A stretch of 64,000 nt of DNA from Mesodorylaimus sp. YZB2_4. Lineage: Eukaryota > Nematoda > Enoplea > Dorylaimida > Dorylaimidae. The translations under genes and the position numbers were made by a program. Every line of letters starts with the position of its first letter. Position 1 is the stretch's first letter. The notes under the pieces were generated by a model. It was not told where the DNA came from, ran no database searches, and saw only the letters and a program-made list of their open reading frames with translations. Below, in pieces: positions 45,784 to 58,324 of the stretch. The stretch is from assembly GCA_030248295.1 (NCBI GenBank), contig JASANH010000167.1:413048-477047 (forward strand), read 5' to 3'.

Positions 45784-47853
45784 ATGTCGTCCTTCTAATA
45801 TCCCCCAACGCTTTGTCAAAGCGAGCGGCATCAAAGTCCAATTTATTGGATTTTTTCTTTAATTTTTCTTCAATTATATTTTTCAACTTAGCCGCGGATT
45901 TTTTCCGTGCGCACTTGCACAAAGAATTCAAAATGGAGTAAGTCTTTTTTGAATTTTTTAGTTTGAACTTGAAACAGGAAAAATAAAAAAGTTCCTGTTT
46001 TCAAAAAGACTTCGACATGCTGTTTTTGCGACCGCATAGAAACCGATACTGAGAATCAGGGAGGTGTCAAAAAATTTGTAAATACGATCTGGAAAATTAA
46101 GAAGAAGGTATTCTTGTCTAAGAAACTTACTTGTATAAAACTTGTCTTACTGTAACCGCTGTATAATCTTGTGCTTCCTCAAACAGGCGATACTAGTTTA
46201 TACCGGTCATATATGTATGTATGATGTCTAATATAGTATACAGCTATATATTATAATATGTCTCCCAGCCATATATATAACTAATATCAGTTATATATTT
46301 TGCGACACTCAATTGTATGTTATAGAATTCAAACTGCAGTAATCATAAATAACGATTCATAGGTTATAACTTACAGTAGTAATATTTTTATACGGCTCGA
46401 TTAAACAATTGAGAGGTGGGTATTTTCCATTTGCTAAAATTTTTTAAGTCGCTCATCATATTTTAGTTTCGATTTGTGCCCCTGAATTATGTAATAAGAA
46501 GCTTACTGTGATTATACCAATTTATTTTGACACGGCTCACAGAATCTGTGAGCTTTAGAATCTTATTGTAGCCGCTGTATAATCTGGCACTTCGTAAAAA
46601 AGGCAATTACTGGCTTATACTGCTTATACATGATGTGCAATAAGGTATACAGTTATATATTATAATATATCATTTATGTATATATATTTATATATATATA
46701 TACCACCGACCTCAGCTATAAATTCGTGAATGCTTATGAAATTAAGCTGAGAAATCATGAATAATTCTCAAGTTATAACTTGCGGTTACTTACATTTTTA
46801 CGCACGAATTGAAAACAAAAAACTGAAAAAATCCCCCAAAAAAAAAAAAAAAACCAAAGAGCATATATATAAGAAGTTTACTGTGCATAAATCAATTTAA
46901 TCAGAAAAGACACGCACGCTATCTGTGAATTTTCAAATTTTTAAAAAACTATTGAAACCCATACTGTAATCGCTTATATAAAAATATTGTAGTGACAAAA
47001 TAAAAAAACTTCCCTTCGAGGAAATCGAACCCGCATCCTCGGGGTCACCAGTTTATTGTTGGTTCGATTCCTGCTCAAGGTTAAAATTTTTCAATCTTTT
47101 TCACATTATTCAAATTTCAATCCGAGCCATGTGGAAAAACGACTTTTATCAGTCTCTTAATGCTAGTTACTGCCACGCACTTTTATGCTGCAAAATATTT
47201 CTGAAGTGAGCTCTGACACATGCCATTCTGCTATCACCAGTAGGGGGGAAAAATTATATTCAAAGAAGCCCTTTTATATTAATCTTATATGTCATGAACT
47301 ATTGCGAAATTGAATTTTGGGACCGCAACGTAATCGGTGTCCTACTGTAACCGCATCGATTCTTCTGCAGGCTTGCAGCCATGTTGTTCCCCTCGGAGTT
47401 TTCTTACCCGGCCGAAGCGGTCCTAACGACAAGCGCATCCTCGGATTATCGTCCCTCTTGCCAATATCAATCGCAAACCGAGTCGTGGCGGTGGCCATCA
47501 CAAACACAAGTCCAATATTCACCAGCCTCATTCTACGATTATCAACAATCGAATGGAACAAGTTCGGCCAACAATGGTGGTCAAGGAGGAGGAGTTCATG
47601 TTGACGGAAGAAGAAATGGATTTACTACTCTTTACCAAGGAGGAAGAAGAATTTATGGTCGTTCCGACACTGCTGGATTCGCCAATTCGGTTGGAGGATC
47701 TAATGTCGGAAGAGACCTTCAACGGTTTGACGGTCGACATCCTCCAGTAAGTTTAAAAAAATAAAAAAGTTTTACCATGGGTGGGTATCGAACACGGACT
47801 ATATATTGCCACTTTTTCAGGAATCCCAGTGGTGTGTTTGTTGTCGATGTTGA
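45784..47853 (+). promoter_or_regulatory. ATF4 leader: short uORF1 and overlapping uORF2
   Basis: A proposed 5' exon ends at 45937 (ATGGA/GTAAGT) and joins 47371 (TTCTGCAG/GCTTGC). uORF1 is ATG TCG TCC TTC TAA at 45784-45798 (four codons). uORF2 starts at the ATG at 45933 and, after splicing, runs in frame through the ATG at 47381. It ends at the TGA at 47851-47853: 137 codons, or 132 from the second ATG. It overlaps the main frame out of phase for 227 nt of mRNA. The next ATG is the main start at 47553; the main frame is closed upstream by a TAA at 47424. In vertebrate ATF4 this arrangement lets ribosomes reach the main frame only when eIF2 is phosphorylated. Confidence 0.65.
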
Positions 47854-49422
47854 CCAAACCAGCAGTAATCATTGTTCGATCGGGGTGAACAATGGCAGTG
47901 GTGGTGGTATTAGTCAGGGGCAATACAATAGTGACCAGTATCAATATTATCAGCAACCCTTATCAACTTATCTTACTTCGGATAATGGCAGTTTTTCTTC
48001 GGCCAAATCTAATGGAATCGTTGAAAATGGTTTTGCGGAACAACATAATTTGAGCTCTTCTGTGCAATTTCCTCAACAACAATACAGCGAATTGGCAGGT
48101 AAGCACGTTCGGGGTGAGTGAAACTTGCTTTAAACGTGGATCGGTTTAACTGTCCACGTCCATTTGTCTAACCTTGCGTTCTGATTGGCTGTCTGCGCAC
48201 ATGCCCCGCCCACTTGGAGCCTGATTGTCTCACCTTGCATTCTGATTGGGTGTGTTCGCAGAAGCCCCGCCCGCTTGGAGCCAGATTGTCTCGCCTTTAA
48301 TTCTCATTGGCTCTCTGCACACATGCCCCGCCCATTTTGTCATTGATTGTGCACGTATTCCTCACCCTTTGAATTAAACAGATGGCATTGTTTTCTTGCA
48401 CACAGAGCACAATTTCGGCGGCTGCCTTGCTAAGATGGGCCACTTTTCCAAAAGGGAATTTCTATGCATAATTTCTCACCCACTTAATTGCTTTAAGTGG
48501 GTTGGGAATACTGTTTCATCTCGATAGCCAATCAGATAGTAGCATTCAACCTAAAAAAGCCATTGCGAGCAATCTAACCGAATGGAGGCTGTTTCCACTC
48601 TAAATATGACACGCTGTATTTTAAGATCCAACAGCCAATTGGGTGGCCCAAACGGCGGATGTGACAATTTTGGAACATCTGGTTTCGGAAAGTGAAAGAT
48701 TTCGTACAGTTGATGATCTGCTCGATATCGTGCCCAATTCCAATGCATCGATCGCTACTAACCAACAATCGATTTTTGATGCCAATTACGTTGCGGTCAC
48801 AAATTTCGGTCAAGAACAGGCTGGTGTACCCGTTTTGGACAAGAATCAAATTTTGGAAGAAATATATCGTGAAGCTGAAGAAATTAGTTCCAGACGGGAC
48901 AGTCCAGCCGTGTTCTCGCCATCGGCCAGTGATCACAGTAATCAGGGGTCATCGATGGGTGATTCGTGGGAGCACACTGTCTCATCGACTGGCTCAGTAT
49001 CGAATGGCCAATACGGCTTCCCGATAGACAGTGATCAATCGATGGATTCTTACCGTCCATTGGCGCAAGATTTCCAAATCGATCAATCGATGGTGATCAA
49101 ATCGCAAAAATCGATCGATAGACACGAATTGAAATTGATCATCAAAAAATCATCGATATCGATCGATAATGATAATCAATACCCTAAAAGTACACCAAAA
49201 CGAGAAGTGGCCAAACAAAAGAAACGTCATCAAAATCGCGAAGCCGCTTTGAGATATCGATTAAAGAAACGAGCCGAGCGGGCGAACACTGGAGAAGAAT
49301 TGAATTCGCTGTTGCAACGTAACGAAGATTTGAAAACACAAAAGAACAATTTGGCCTCGGAAATTGCATATTTGAAGGGTTTATTAGCCGAAGTGCACAA
49401 AAAGAAACAAATCAAAGCTTGA
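47553..49422 (+). CDS. ATF4: ATF4-type bZIP transcription factor
   Basis: Coding exons are 47553-47746, 47821-48098 and 48635-49422; introns are 74 and 536 nt, phases agree, and the product is 419 residues. The N terminus is acidic (EEEFMLTEEEMDLLLFTKEE, then LDSPIRLEDLMSEE), as in an activation domain. The middle is rich in Gln, Ser and Asn. The last 70 residues form the DNA-binding bZIP: KKRHQNREAALRYRLKKRAE followed by heptad leucines and LASEIAYLKGLLAEV, matching the ATF4/ATF5 signature (R-Y-R-x-K-K-R-A-E; S-L-A-x-E-I-x-Y-L-K-x-L). ATF4 drives amino-acid and stress-response genes in the nucleus as a heterodimer. The start at 47553 is the first ATG after the in-frame stop at 47424. Two bZIP-less fragments of this gene lie at 905-1221 and 20470-20760. 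Confidence 0.9.
48170..48350. repeat. ATTGG / CCCCGCCC repeats in ATF4 intron
   Basis: About three units of about 60 bp with TTCTGATTGG, ATGCCCCGCCC and TTGGAGCC lie between coding exons 2 and 3. They resemble, in word content, the minisatellite at 31565-31925. Confidence 0.65.
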
Positions 49423-50240
49423 ATTTTTCAAAAAATTATCGTTTGCTGCCAATTTTAATTAATGAATCTTGGATTTTGTAGTTTGGGCGTGGCTTCGGTG
49501 GGCGTGGCTTACAGTAGAATAGCCAATCAGATTGCATATTTGGATAGCCAGGTTTTTGATGGATTGAAAAGGCTGGATTGTTTTTTGCGGGGTGTTGCCT
49601 TTTCAAGTGGTAAATTTATTATCATTTTCTTGCCAGTAGGTCCTGGCAGTCGGTTCGGTTTTGCATTTTTTAAAGTATTTTTCTGCAAAAACTAACCTCC
49701 TTTTTTGTTTCGCCCTGATCAAACTATGATTTGACTGCTGGAGGGCATTTTTTGCTGCAGTCTCGAGGGTGTCCTTTTGTGATACTGGCCTTTTCCTGAG
49801 TACCTCGCAAGCACTTATCCGAGGTCAGTCTCGTGCGTGAAGGTGAAGCATGTCTGTAAATATCTGGGAACATGTGACAAAATCATTTTATACTTGATGG
49901 ATTATGTGATGGTCATTTGGAGAGGGGCACAAGGATTTTTGTGATTGGATATGCATATGGGATGGATGATACTCTAATGGCTTATAACGTGAATACTTGG
50001 ATTAAAAATTATGGATTTTTGGTTGGAAATGGGCGGACATAGGCTTTGCTTGATACCGCTTGTCCACTATTAGCTATAGGTGGCCTGTCAAAAGTTGACG
50101 AGCTCGTCAGAATAAGAAGCAGTTTAGTGAATTTGAAGACCTAGGTATCAAAATGTCATCAAGAACTCTTCAGAGTGCAACGCCCAGTGCAGGATTCAAG
50201 TTGATGTTGCAAATCGTTAATAATGCAAATCTTGATGTTG
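49423..50240. other. ATF4 3' flank, source of the dispersed copies
   Basis: There is no further reading frame after the ATF4 stop. 49475-50010 matches the left arm (343-900, inverted), and 49475-49800 plus 50040-50220 match the right arm (20230-21190). GGGCGTGGCTTACAG near CCAATCAG is conserved in all copies. Confidence 0.7.
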
Positions 50241-52470
50241 GTGATTAAAGCGAAGGGTGATATTGCAAATCTGCAATGTCAAACATTTTCGGACGATGAC
50301 TTATCGTTTCCGTCAGCTTACAAGGGGACATCGCCAACGGTCATGTCGAACTTTGGAAAACAAAAAATTGTGATATTTCCTAAATGCGCAAGAAAGCTCT
50401 GTGCAAAATATTAGAGGCGTCTGGCCAACTGGTCAGGAGTGGTCAGCGCTTACTATCTGTTTCCAAAGTTTGTCAAAGTTTCGGCTAGCGTTACAGTCCG
50501 GTGTTGCTTTTTCACTCGAGAGGTCCAGCTTTTTATGTACATGCGTCCATTTTTTCCATGGAGACTTTCGGAAAACTGTAGTCAAGGAATAAAGGGCATG
50601 AATAACGTACAGCGAGAGAAGAAGAATCATCCTTGCTTGCACAATCAGCTGCTAAATACATAAAATGTAAAATAAAAATGTATGTTCTCTGTTGTAAAAA
50701 CGTATTATTCAAGCCCCTATTTTACATTCAACGGTTACCTATTCCGCTAAGCTTAAAAGGAGTTAAAGAGTTGTAGATTTCCGCAAAACGCAGCTCCTGC
50801 TAGCCGGTTGTTTGCAAAGCTTGACATTGTTTATAAGCGTACTGTAACTTTTTATCAAAATCAGAGACTATAAAAAGAAAACTGCAGCAGTCTAGTGCAT
50901 GCACCATTATAAGCTGGATGAAACTTAGAAACCTAGACTGAACCATTTCATGTTAATTTTTAGGTTTTGTACGTTTCCATTTTTCCATCCTTCTCAAAGC
51001 TTCTCAAGAATGTAATGGTCATGGCACACATGATGGAATGAAATTCCACGATTATTACACAGGATTGTTCCGGGCTCCAATTTCCTCAGTTCATCCAATA
51101 AAGAGGACTTTATGACTCTGGGCATTATCCTCTCAGAAGGGCGAGGGGTATGGCTGAAAAGCCCGGCCATTTTTTTTGAGAGGGGAGTCATGGGGGAGGG
51201 TTATAACTCGATAGCAGCCAGTCAATCATTTTTTGGCGCTTGGCTCACAGTTTTGCATGAATCATTAGGCGAGACTATTGTACGCACGCACTAGACCACA
51301 AACTGCGCTCACGACAGACGAACCGAAGAAGGCAAAGTATCTACAGCAGAAGAACAGGTCCAACAAACTATTCGGAACAAGGAAAATGTCTAACAGCGCA
51401 TAGACATCTTATCAGTGGGAACTTCGATCGCCTTTCCCCTCAATACTAGCTTCATGAAACCTATTACTCTATGAATCGCTAACTCGCCAGGTACTGTCAA
51501 GTCGCAGACGCCGAACGAGTAAAGAATCAGGATACTGTTTCTCGAACACCAGTCCGGATGGTTCCTCCCTTCTCGCCCAGTATCATAATGGGACGCAAAT
51601 AAAACCACGCTGCTCACCATTGACTAATTTTTTATCAGTATCAGTAAGCTGAAGCCCGTTTCGCGGCCCAGGTTAAGGCGCCTGCCTCTCACGCTGGGAT
51701 GGGTTCGACTCCCGGTTGGGTAAAAAACATTGATTGTCAAAAACGTGTTCCTTGGTTCTTGAGTGCGCTGAGTGGCGCGGCAATGGATAAAGTATGACAT
51801 GACAATTTCGATGCTGCAGCATTCTCCCTAACCAATGGTTCCTCGCGCTTTTTGCTACTCTGACATCAGAAAACATGTAGCTCAAAAGTGAAGCACAACT
51901 GGCGAGTATCCCCTCAAACTGTGATTCTTCACTCCAAAGTCAGTAGTAAGATCTTTTTGAGCAGAATGGCTGAAAATAGCTAACAATTCACTGGACAACG
52001 CTTTTTGGTTACTTGTTACAGTATGACAACTTATGAGTTCAATGCAGATTTTATACTCTATATACGAATATACAGAACATGCCCTGGTATTTGTTCCCTA
52101 AGCAAGGTGATAACATTTTCTCCAATAAAACCATATGGCATTAGAATATAATGAATGTGGCAAAAAGAAATAAAAAAGTAGGATACAAAATGAGTTGTAA
52201 AAGTATGAGTTCGGCAGCAGGACTGGCTTCATTCAAATTCTTAGGCTTTATCCCTTTTCATATTTGCACTCTAAGAGCTGCTTCTCAATATGAATCGCAC
52301 AAATCGGACTCAAGCCGTCAGTCTGATACAATCGTCTTCTAAAAAAAGTTTCCCCTTCAAAAAACTAATACTTTTCTGAGAGAACTAAACTTGTATACTA
52401 CAGTATACTTCGAGAAAGCGATTATCAAAGGGCTACCTGCAATTTGTTGGCCATGTGATATCATTGGCTC
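50240..52470. other. Non-coding stretch
   Basis: No gene that I can support. 51440-51600 shares words with the SINE body of 9880-10205 (CGCCGAACGAG, TCTCGCCCAGTATCAT). 51661-51726 is a well-preserved tRNA-derived repeat in plus orientation (GGTTAAGGCGCCTGCCTCTC, GGGTTCGACTCCCGGTTGGG). The rest is AT-rich with short chance frames. Confidence 0.5.
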
Positions 52471-53938
52471 GCCTTTTTGTGTTTAATGCCTGCAACTCAT
52501 ACCCACACCTTCCGTTATGACGCGCCGGCATATCAGCGCGCATCGGACTATTTATTAAAAGGATTGAACAAAAGCGCCAATCCTTGCGAAAACTTTTTCG
52601 ATCACGTGTGCGGCAGTAACGACTGGGATCCAAATAAAGAATACGATTCAACACTTGACAGAAAACAAGCAAGCTATCACAATTTAGCGATTGAATTGAT
52701 CGAAACTATTTCTCTGACATCTACCGATTTGCCAGCTTATAAGAAGAACCTGAAGATTTACTACGACCAGTGCGTGAACGCCAAGAATAGCGACTGGATG
52801 CCGTACGCTTACGATGCAGCTGTGAATTGGATCGGCGAACTGCCTTGGCTAGCAAACTCTTCTGTTGCTCAGACCCCGAACGCAGCTGAAGCCTGGAAGC
52901 TTTTTGGCTCCCTAGAACGCAACTTTGGCTTAGAATTATTCTTGGACGTGATTCCTTCTGAGGGTCCATATTTGACGTTTGCTGCCGATTCAAAGGGCTT
53001 CCATGTGTGCAAGAAGTCAACTAAGAGTTTACATGAATTCGCTGAGTCAACTAAGAGTTTGTCAGCGCAGTTTGGATTAAACACAACAGTTTTTCATGAG
53101 AGGGTGGCAGAATGGTATGCGCAGATAAAAAATCTGTGCGCTGATTTAATAGATATCCCAATAATAACTTTTTCGCCCAATTCTGAATTAGTCCATATCG
53201 ACAGCAATGTGTCCTCGGCCTATCCAAACTTTAATTTCGAAGCGATGATGAAAGGTTTGATTCCGGGCGCTAATCTGAACAAGTTTTTGTCAAAAGTGCA
53301 AGTTTACATCCCTCAAAATGACCTGAAGACTTTCGAGGAACTGGGGAAAGTGATTCAGCGTCATAACTTGAGCACTATCCGTTCGCTAGCAATATTCGGA
53401 GTTTGGGCTCACAACAACGATAATGCGAGTGAAACACCAAAAGTGGACTGTTTTTTAAAATCGGTAAGCCTGTATCCGACTATAATGACACTGGAGTGTG
53501 CACTTTGTATGCGCATAACAAAATGGAAGAGCGATTCAGCGAGATCAACTACACGAATCGTTTACATATCTATCACAGAACATACACATCGATGCTGGAA
53601 GCAATGCTAATTGAGAGCTAATGCTTTAGGGAGGGGGGGGTGGGGGCTGAACAACGTCAACTTTTAGCAGAAGGTCAGGGTCACAATGGATGGGAAGTGA
53701 ATAGAGGGTGGTGAGTCAAAACAACGCATTTTTTGTGAATATCCTTTACGGAAGGCCCTTGTCTTGTCCTGGGCCAGATACTAGTTTGGGACAAAAATAT
53801 ATGCAGTTTTGTCAGTGATAACAATGTGGAAAAACGGAAATGAGGAACGGCGAACTAAGGAAACGAATACAAAAAGTGGGTGCTGAAAATGAACCTGGCA
53901 CAACTTGATGTACCTTGATATACTCAAAACCAGTCCAA

Positions 53939-54935
53939 GGTCGACCGTACTTTTTTTTTACCGTACCCGTACCTGGGGCCTGGTACGGCCGTACCGTACT
54001 GTACCGTACTAATAAAAACCTCCACCTTGACCGAAAAAAATTTGAAAATTTTTTTCAAAAGATCTTATGGACATTTTAAGTAAAGGCTTTCTAACTCTGG
54101 TGTGCATCTCGAAACTTGTCATACTATTATGTATATTCACCTACTTCATCTTTGTAAACAGTTTGATTATCATCAAGATATTGCAACAAAGAACATCAAT
54201 GAAGTATGGATAAAAGCCCGAAATCCTTGACTTCAGTGCGGTCTCCACTTCTTTGATATCGCAGATTACCAGAAATCCTTTGGCTCTATCATGCTACTGC
54301 ACCTATAGGCTCAGGGTCCTTAAACTCATGATCTACATCTCCAATGATATGAGACCGTGGTATAAATCTGTGCCACGACCATGCTCACACTGTGGTAGAT
54401 CCAGAAGCCTCCTGTTTCGATGTCTTGCGCAAAGATGCCGACAAAATTTTTGAGTGGGATGAATGAGAGAACATTGCAGAAACGATCTGTCGAAATTTGA
54501 TCAGGGTTGGGTTCCCGAACCAGCGCCTAAAAAAATTGAAGGCAAGGACTTTAGTCTTTCATGTACGAAACCACAGCATGGCAGGCGCCTTGAATGCAGC
54601 AACAGCGACTCGATGAATGACCACATTTTAGTTCAGAAAGCAGCATTTTCAGCAGCGCTTGGTAGAATTTATAAGATTCACAGTCCCGAAGTTGGCCTAC
54701 TAGCATCAGGATTATAAGCTGCTCTGCGCTGCGAGTAAATGCTTGAAATTCTGCTCACTTTTTTAGAGTCGGTTATCTAACAATATTTTGGGATTACAAA
54801 CCAACTGTTGCTAGATATATTTTTCTTCATAAAAATTGGCCACTTTAAAGCGACTGAATGTACGCGAGCGTTAAATTACACATGAAATATTATAAAACTC
54901 GGTATGGCGGTACGGTACGGCCGGTACGGTCGACC
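53939..54935. mobile_element. TIR element with GTACGG subterminal repeats
   Basis: The left end is GGTCGACCGTAC, then ACCGTACCCGTACC and GGTACGGCCGTACCGTACTG. The right end is GGTACGGTACGGCCGGTACG followed by GTCGACC. The ends are inverted repeats about 1 kb apart inside the M13 gene, between its first and second exons. The architecture (TCGACCG tip, reiterated hexamers inside) parallels the element at 17730-18909, where the hexamer is GGTTCG. A target duplication is not clear and no transposase domain is recognisable. Confidence 0.6.
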
Positions 54936-56280
54936 CTAGAAGCCAGTAATATGAGTGTATAGAGGGTCTAACCAGGAAGACACCAATCAATTCAAAAAGA
55001 TGCAAGCAGGAGAGGTTTTAGGTTTTCACAGTGTAGGTCAGAGAGCTTGGGGAATGCAATTATCTTTTTATAAATGAAATGGACAAAGATTGCAGAGACT
55101 CAATCAGCTAACGTAAAATCATCGAGAGAAATCAAAATCTAAGAATGCAGCAATTAATAAACCTTACCATCCAATTCGAACGCTTTCAAGTATATGTTCT
55201 AATTTTTCTCTGCTTTTCTTTCTCTGAAGGCCAAAAATTACGCATCAGCAGTCAGCAGAATCTACATGGATCACTTTAATCGAACCGCGACACAAATGGA
55301 CGGCTACCTTCTGCAATTTATGAGAAATATTTTCTCCGCCTTCCGTTTTCTGTTCAACACGGTCGACGGATGGGGAAGACCGGGAAAGAGTGCAGCAGAA
55401 GGTCGATGAAATAAAGATTTACACAGATATCCCCTCTGGCTGGACGACGAAATTGAACTGAACAAACGCACCCCATCTCCTGAGCACAAGACCAACCCAA
55501 ACATAAACGGCGTTTTCATTCGACAAAACCTGTTCGACGACAAAATTCAAAGTTTGATGGCTGGGACTTATGTAAACGAGCCTAACACGGGGAAGGACCC
55601 CTACCCATCATTTAATCTCAATGCCAATTACCTTGATTTGTCCCGAAAAATAAACCGCGGCCCCAGACTTTACATTGAGCCTCGTAAGTAGCCACAGATC
55701 CTGGAACCATGGTGGTCTGGCATAACTGGTGTTTACGAGCAGGCTCATCCTTTCATTTATGCAATACAAGTAGCGCCCACTTCCAGTCAGCTACATTTCG
55801 GGTCGGGTCACTTTTGGGATTGGGTCAAAAGGATAGAAATACTGCAATTTTGCAAGTTTCTTGTATAAACAGTTGCATCTGCTCTGAAATTCAGGTTTTG
55901 CAGAATTTTTTTACATGCATGCATTACCGCACACTCCCAGGTTTCCCAGGGCGTAATTTCCAAGAATGTCAGGCAGGTAAGATGTGAGTACGAGCAAATT
56001 TTCTGCCTTAATTAATGGTTTTTAGCATTTGATGACTGAGTGGGACCTCATAGTCTGAGCAAGACTCGAATAATTTCTGACAGATCTCATTGGGAGCACA
56101 ACCACATTTCATCCGTGAATATGAAGAACTGTTTTTGGGTATATCTGGCCATAAAAGCTTATTACTTATTCTGTGCAATAATAATAACATCACCGCCATT
56201 TACGTCACCATTTGACCACCATGACCAACATTTATGAATTTTACCCAAGATATTGAAGAAAACTCAAATTTGGAAGGAGG

Positions 56281-56553
56281 CCTGCAGTACGCACCTTTTA
56301 AATTTCCCGCCAGCGTGCCGCTTATGACATTAAAGCGGCTTCGGCTGCTTACTCTGGGAATCGCCAGCTGATTCATAACTTTTTCACGTTTTCACTACGC
56401 GCCGGTCTAATTTTGTGCTAGAGTATCTGCCTTTCATAAAAAATAAGAGAAGTTATAAATTTACTTTTGACTTCCAGAAGAAGCAGCCAAAGCCGCTTTC
56501 ATGTCATAAGCAGCACGCGGGCGCGAAATTCAAAAGGTGCATGGCACTGCAGG
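56281..56553. mobile_element. Palindromic MITE of 273 bp
   Basis: Both ends carry inverted repeats of about 80 bp, about 80 percent identical: the left begins CCTGCAGTACGCACC and continues GTGCCGCTTATGACATTAAA; the right in reverse complement begins CCTGCAGTGCC and continues GTGCTGCTTATGACATGAAA. It lies between M13 exons 2 and 3. No coding potential and no clear target duplication. Confidence 0.7.
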
Positions 56554-58324
56554 CACTCTTTCCGAATTTAAGTTCTCTTCAATATCTCGAGTGAAAATCA
56601 ACGAATTCTGACGCGATAAAAACTATTTGAAAGCATTTCTCAAGGGCTACAAGAAAGGCTATTACTGATCAGAGCACCTGATCAACAGCTAAAATTATTG
56701 ATAAGTTATGGGTAAAATTGCCTAAATGGGGTTCAGTTATCTCACATCTATGGTCGTAGGGCGAAATTTCGAGCTGTTTTGTGATGCAGTGGCCCTAGGA
56801 TACTATTTCAGTCAAAAAAACAGGGTTGGACTTTTTTCATGATTTGCCCATAATCGATTTTGTGACTGATCATGGACGGATTTTGTGACTTTTTTGTTAA
56901 ATATCTCATTAACGGTTTTATCTAGGCAAATTTTAAAAAAAGATTCAGATTCCTCAAAATGTAGCGGTCATTTCTGTATTTTTAATTATTCAAGGCCCAA
57001 AAATTAACAAGTGATACGATTTTTTGACCAAGAGTGACCACTTTTTACTTATAATGTGCTATATATCCATATATAGGCATTTGGAAAAAATTTCACTCAA
57101 TTTTACTAAAAAGACAATCAGTTTTGTGAGTACTTTTGATGGAGCACATAAAAAAGGGGGTCAAAAAAGTCGACTGGGTCCAAAATTTTTGACCACCCAC
57201 CCCCATCCCAACTAAAACATGGGTGTTGAAAGAGATGCTATATCATACTTTTTGCTTCATATTGCGACATCGATTCTTCAGTGCACCTCGTCTTTAACTG
57301 ACCTCTTTTGCAGCAAATACTTTTCCACCCCTCTTTGATATTCATTATCCATTGGCTGTGCAATATGGAGGACTAGGTAAGTCAAAAAGGAGCGAGTGTC
57401 CGACAATGTAGTGGAAAAGCGTTTAATTTAAGGTTTCATGATTAGCCACGAATTAATGCATGCCTTTGATTCAAACAATATAAAACTACCAGTTAAGGAC
57501 GGACGGCCCCCGATAAAAGAGGCGGCTATGAAATCCTACACCAAGGACCTCGAATGTCTGGAGAAACAGTTCAGCCATTTTTGCACCAAGGATCGTAAGT
57601 TTTGCGTGCAAGGAGAGAGAACACTGGCGGAAAACGTGGCTGATGCGGCTGGTTTCAAAGTCGCCTATTTGGCCTACAAGTTCGCGACTCTGCTGCACGG
57701 CGAGGATCCACCGTTGCCGAACATGCACAGCTACACTGGCGACCAGCTCTTCTTTCTCGCCCAGGCCCGATTCTGGTGCGAGTGTGGATATTCGGAGAAA
57801 TATTATGAAGATGCTCATTCTCCAAGCACAGCTCGGATTGAAATAGGTTTGCGCAATGTGCGTCCATTCGGGGCAGCATTCAAGTGCATACAAGGCTCGA
57901 AGTACGTCCCTCATGTGACATGCAGTTTGTGGGGAGAAATCGCTGAGCCGAAACCGAATCGTTTCGATAAAGTGAAAAAGTGATTGAAAGTCATAAAAGC
58001 TAATAAGAGATGCAAGAATGCAATTTTTTGACTTAAAATGAGCAAGAAACAGAGGTGACGATTGCCAGTAAAATATCTGTCTGCACGCACTCGTTTTACA
58101 ACCATTGAAATTTTTTGGCCTCTCAGATGCCCACCCTGAATTTCGTGCAGTCCAAGGGAAGCAATCATGTCACTCAATTGTGCATGATCAGACGCTACCA
58201 CTTCATTGCCACTGACACACCTTGACTAATGATACCGCGCATTCGCAAAGCGTTTCGCGAGCTGAGATACAGTAGTCAGGAGGCCCTTGGATTACTTTCT
58301 GACGATGTGATTCAGAGACACCTT

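Larger units (their letters stand above)
52477..57983 (+). pseudogene. M13 neprilysin-like metallopeptidase, probably broken
   Basis: Proposed exons: about 52477-53463, about 55225-55683, 57314-57376, 57433-57983. The first encodes the M13 N-terminal domain (RASDYLLKGLNKSANPCENF, DHVCGSNDW). The second (MRNIFSAFRFLF, KVDEIKIYTDI, WLDDEIELNKRT, FIRQNLFDD) needs two frameshifts near 55370 and 55430. The last two are intact: YPLAVQYGGLG, then zinc-binding HELMHAFD, then the third ligand in ENVADAAGF, and the terminal C-x-x-W (CSLW) with a 16-residue extension not usual in the family. Just after the first exon, a shifted frame (GVCTLYAHNKMEERFSEI) also looks like M13, pointing to a frameshift near 53455. 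No signal anchor is visible. M13 enzymes are membrane or secreted zinc peptidases that cut small peptides. It is probably a pseudogene, although unrecognised splicing is possible. Confidence 0.7.

Noticed and set aside
47317..47604. Third-frame 95-codon ORF in the ATF4 exon
   Set aside because: It starts upstream of the splice acceptor, within intron sequence, and has no protein-like features.
47553..47746. XBP1-like unconventional splice to merge the two frames
   Set aside because: No IRE1-type twin stem-loop was recognised and ordinary GT-AG introns give a complete ATF4 protein; overlapping uORF is the simpler reading.
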